From contig CAKZYI010000338.1 in NCBI GenBank assembly GCA_937884735.1, positions 1 to 9,115 on the forward strand: a stretch of 9,115 nt of DNA. The letters are read 5' to 3'. Position numbers and translations under genes: made by a program. Position 1 is the first letter of the stretch; each line of letters begins with the position of its first letter. Origin of the DNA: an uncultured Pleurocapsa sp. GTDB taxonomy: Bacteria > Cyanobacteriota > Cyanobacteriia > Cyanobacteriales > Xenococcaceae. The notes under the pieces were generated by a model. The model saw nothing but the letters and a program-made list of their open reading frames with translations, searched no databases and was not told the DNA's origin. Positions 7,290 through 9,115 of the stretch are shown here, in pieces.

Positions 7290-7478
7290 CGTTCGCTACC
7301 TAAGACCTTTTTGATGAAGGATTGCGCCTTCCCTCGGTAACAATTAAGTGGAGGAAGCGATAAAAACTCCACAACGTTCTGTCTACTCTAATACTGTCTA
7401 AGAATCTGACGATTCGCTCTCCTTCGATTCTTAGCTATGGGTCACAAAGGTACAACCCCCAGCCAGTACAATATTTGT
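7290..7478. repeat. Long direct repeat, copy 1 (189 bp)
   Basis: It matches 7505-7693 at a fixed offset of 215 bp, with a single difference (C7294 against T7509). Looser similarity continues leftward to about 7272. Each copy holds three hairpins: 9 bp (7398-7406 with 7426-7434, arms CTAAGAATC/GATTCTTAG), 6 bp (7348-7353 with 7367-7372) and 5 bp (7316-7320 with 7327-7331). The ends carry no terminal inverted repeats and no transposase frame is present. It was not recognised as a known RNA family or MITE. Confidence 0.95.
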
Positions 7479-7504
7479 ATTTTGATTGCGTTTGAGCTAA
7501 CTTT

Positions 7505-7693
7505 CGTTTGCTACCTAAGACCTTTTTGATGAAGGATTGCGCCTTCCCTCGGTAACAATTAAGTGGAGGAAGCGATAAAAACTCCACAACGTTCTGTCTA
7601 CTCTAATACTGTCTAAGAATCTGACGATTCGCTCTCCTTCGATTCTTAGCTATGGGTCACAAAGGTACAACCCCCAGCCAGTACAATATTTGT
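7505..7693. repeat. Long direct repeat, copy 2 (189 bp)
   Basis: This is the second copy of the 7290-7478 unit, separated from it by 26 bp. All three hairpins are conserved at +215. Looser similarity reaches left to about 7485, so the two units nearly abut. To its right the sequence becomes unrelated and very AT-rich. Confidence 0.95.
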
Positions 7694-7851
7694 TTTCGTA
7701 TCTTATAAATATATTATGAGAATTTTAATTCTGGTGGTTCTGTCATAAGTTGTATTGTTTCTCCGACTTTTTTATTAAAATCAAAAACTTTTGAACTATA
7801 TATTTTGAGATATATAAAATCAATAAAATCTGTTAAGAATACTATGAAGAT

Positions 7852-8044
7852 TTATTGGTTTGAGTAGTTGAATATTGCAATTATATATTTAATTGTGATC
7901 GCAAACATAGATTGAATCAAAGTCAATAATACACGAACAATGCCAATAGGTTCAGCAGCATATTGTAAAGTACGCCCATCATATTTACCTTTAATTTTTT
8001 GTTAACAAATCAGCTAATACTGTTGGTTGTAAATAACATAAATG
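7852..8044 (-). pseudogene. Possible frameshifted gene remnant
   Basis: On the minus strand an open frame of 49 codons (8001-7852) begins directly after a stop codon and has no usable start. It contains the protein-like stretch KIKGKYDGRTLQYAAEP, followed by a hydrophobic segment IGIVRVLLTLIQ. Upstream, another frame reads QPTVLADLLTK and stops just past an A6 run (8000-7995 on the minus strand). Removing one A would join the two into about 64 residues reading LLTKIKGKYDGR. This could be a decayed gene fragment. The family is not recognised, and a chance open frame in AT-rich DNA cannot be excluded. Confidence 0.25.
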
Positions 8045-8258
8045 CTACAAAAATCAATTTCTCAAAACCTCGCTTAACTTAATGCTCAAGCAATTTTAAG
8101 TTTATTAAAGATTTTAAATATAATACTATTCATGTATTTAATAGTTTTAATTGCAGTCAAACCAGTAAGGTAAAAATTTAAGTAAGCTTACTGTTTCAAG
8201 TTTTTAAAATCAAAGCTAAGAAAGTATAGTTATTGCTCGGAGTGAAATACAGCTATCT

Positions 8259-9115
8259 ATGCGATCGCAATTTTTTATCTGTCGTTATTTTTTATTTTTA
8301 TGTCTATTAATTCCTAGCGTGGCGATTGATATAGGAATAAATATTAAAATTTCTCAAGCTCTCCAGCTTGATTCTACAAGCTGGAGAAACCCCAGCGTAG
8401 CCCAAGCTCAATTAGCAAACAAACAGACGGCAGATCGCGATTACCAAGCAGCAAGAGACACAATAGCTTTGGGTAGTTTGTTTGCAGCCAAACCCAAATT
8501 GCAAAATGCTCTTAGAATATACCAACAAATAGGCGATCGCCAAGGACAATATAATTGTTTAATAGAATTAGCTCGTATTGATTACAAAGAAGCAAGATAT
8601 CAGCAAGCAGGAATAAAACAAAGACAAGCACTACAGGTTATTAATTATAGTAGTAGAGATGGCAGAGCTAAAACTTTAGAAGGCTTAATTGCTCTGGAGT
8701 TAGGAGACTATCGAGAAGCAGCAAGTAAGTTGAGAGTGGGAGTCCATGAATTACAGGTATCTAGTCAAAGCGATCGCTTGGGAAAGCAAGAGTTAAATGA
8801 AGCCAAGATCGCTTTGGGAGAAACATATGCTCACCAAGGATTATATAAACAGGCAGAAAACTATTTATACCAAACAGTAAACTCACCCCATAGCAATTCC
8901 CACCTTAGACGGCGTACATTCAATGCTCTTGGCTCGATTCAGCTAGAAATAGGGCAGTATAAGGAAGCTAGAAATAGCTTTGAACAGGCATATTCTGTAG
9001 CGAACACCACAGGCGATCGCGTTGGCAAAGCCAAAACCCTAGAAAACCTTGGTAGAGTTTATCAGTTACAAGGGGATAGAAATAAGGCTCTCAAGCAGTA
9101 TCAACAAGCATTAGG
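8259..9115 (+). CDS. Secreted or membrane-anchored TPR-repeat protein (3' end outside window)
   Basis: The open frame starts at ATG 8259 and runs off the right edge; 285 residues are visible. Residues 1-23 (MRSQFFICRYFLFLCLLIPS...) form a hydrophobic signal peptide or anchor. From about residue 60 there are tetratricopeptide repeats with the usual small/Leu/Gly/Tyr/Ala pattern (for example LGRVYQLQGDRNKALKQYQQAL at the edge). The repeats have a near-40-residue period: Gly/Ser-Asp-Arg triplets recur at 92-94, 171-173 and 252-254. TPRs mediate protein-protein contacts. In cyanobacteria this arrangement is common in large proteins ending in a CHAT peptidase-like domain, but that end is not visible here. 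A GGAG lies about 16 nt upstream, farther than ideal. The HIP1 site at 8261-8268 overlaps the start codon. TPR family sure; function unknown. Confidence 0.85.
   Translation, partial: MRSQFFICRYFLFLCLLIPSVAIDIGINIKISQALQLDSTSWRNPSVAQAQLANKQTADRDYQAARDTIALGSLFAAKPKLQNALRIYQQIGDRQGQYNCLIELARIDYKEARYQQAGIKQRQALQVINYSSRDGRAKTLEGLIALELGDYREAASKLRVGVHELQVSSQSDRLGKQELNEAKIALGETYAHQGLYKQAENYLYQTVNSPHSNSHLRRRTFNALGSIQLEIGQYKEARNSFEQAYSVANTTGDRVGKAKTLENLGRVYQLQGDRNKALKQYQQAL

Larger units (their letters stand above)
7203..7478 (-). ncRNA. Candidate structured small RNA (copy 1 plus terminator)
   Basis: This is inference. Read on the minus strand, repeat copy 1 with its three hairpins is followed within about 50 nt by a hairpin and T7 run (7240-7203). 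The repeat's minus-strand 5' edge carries TATTGT, a possible -10, in both copies. The nearly identical core lacks a convincing protein frame. A plus-strand RNA, a non-transcribed mobile relic or a simple duplication are all alternatives, since no strong plus-strand terminator or clear -35 decides the matter. Confidence 0.3.
7036..8258. other. 1.2-kb region without an intact protein gene
   Basis: No convincing intact coding frame is seen on either strand. In order it holds a GGCTAAT heptamer array (7115-7142), a doubled ATAAGTA (7174-7187), a minus-strand terminator-like hairpin (7203-7240), and two copies of a 189-bp unit (7290-7478 and 7505-7693). After these come a strongly AT-rich stretch with a broken minus-strand frame (7852-8044) and a 7-bp inverted repeat (8163-8169 with 8187-8193) upstream of the TPR gene. 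This repeat-rich make-up contrasts with the compact coding region to its left. Confidence 0.75.

Noticed and set aside
7300..7434. Minus-strand open frame of about 44 codons inside each repeat copy, containing IVTEGRRNPSSKRS
   Set aside because: It has no ATG or SD-supported start, and stop codons bound it closely; conservation between copies follows from the duplication alone.
7290..7693. Twin repeats as a CRISPR array, MITE or 6S/tmRNA/RNase P RNA
   Set aside because: Units are far too long for CRISPR repeats and only two exist; no terminal inverted repeats for a MITE; I saw none of the conserved blocks of tmRNA or RNase P RNA, and could not match 6S.
8163..8193. 7-bp inverted repeat CAGTAAG/CTTACTG as a terminator
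   Set aside because: There is no gene upstream on the plus strand, and the T-run is displaced and interrupted; it may be an operator, but nothing supports that.

Overview
The window looks like a stretch of a low-GC cyanobacterial chromosome. Three things point to this: an nblA phycobilisome-degradation gene, a single-RRM Rbp protein next to an FtsH of the cyanobacterial/chloroplast thylakoid type, and eight copies of the HIP1 octamer GCGATCGC (from 390, 2249, 4134, 6670, 8261, 8533, 8770 and 9013). The genus cannot be fixed from this; a coccoid or pleurocapsalean lineage is only a guess. No rRNA, tRNA, CRISPR array or intact insertion sequence was seen.

Layout: nblA lies at the left edge on the minus strand. 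A gene-poor 0.6-kb divergent interval separates it from the plus-strand rbp (RRM) gene, which ends at a hairpin-plus-T-run terminator. ftsH follows (649 aa, complete catalytic set) and ends at a strong 12-bp-stem terminator. Next comes a large membrane-bound hybrid histidine kinase (dCache-HAMP-HisKA-HATPase-REC, 853 aa), then a C-factor/sniffer-like short-chain dehydrogenase whose start codon is abnormal. From 7036 to 8258 there is no intact protein gene. This 1.2 kb holds a heptamer tandem repeat, a minus-strand terminator-like hairpin, a directly repeated core of 189 bp (two copies, one mismatch) and a small broken minus-strand reading frame. The window ends inside a secreted or membrane-anchored TPR-repeat protein that runs off the right edge.

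Functionally, nblA, rbp and ftsH all bear on the photosynthetic apparatus (antenna turnover, mRNA-binding protein, membrane protein quality control), although the terminators suggest separate transcription. The kinase and dehydrogenase have no obvious partner here. The least explained part is 7203-7693. There the twin repeats, their internal hairpins and an oppositely oriented terminator are compatible with a duplicated small structured RNA read on the minus strand, but this is inference and the RNA family was not recognised.
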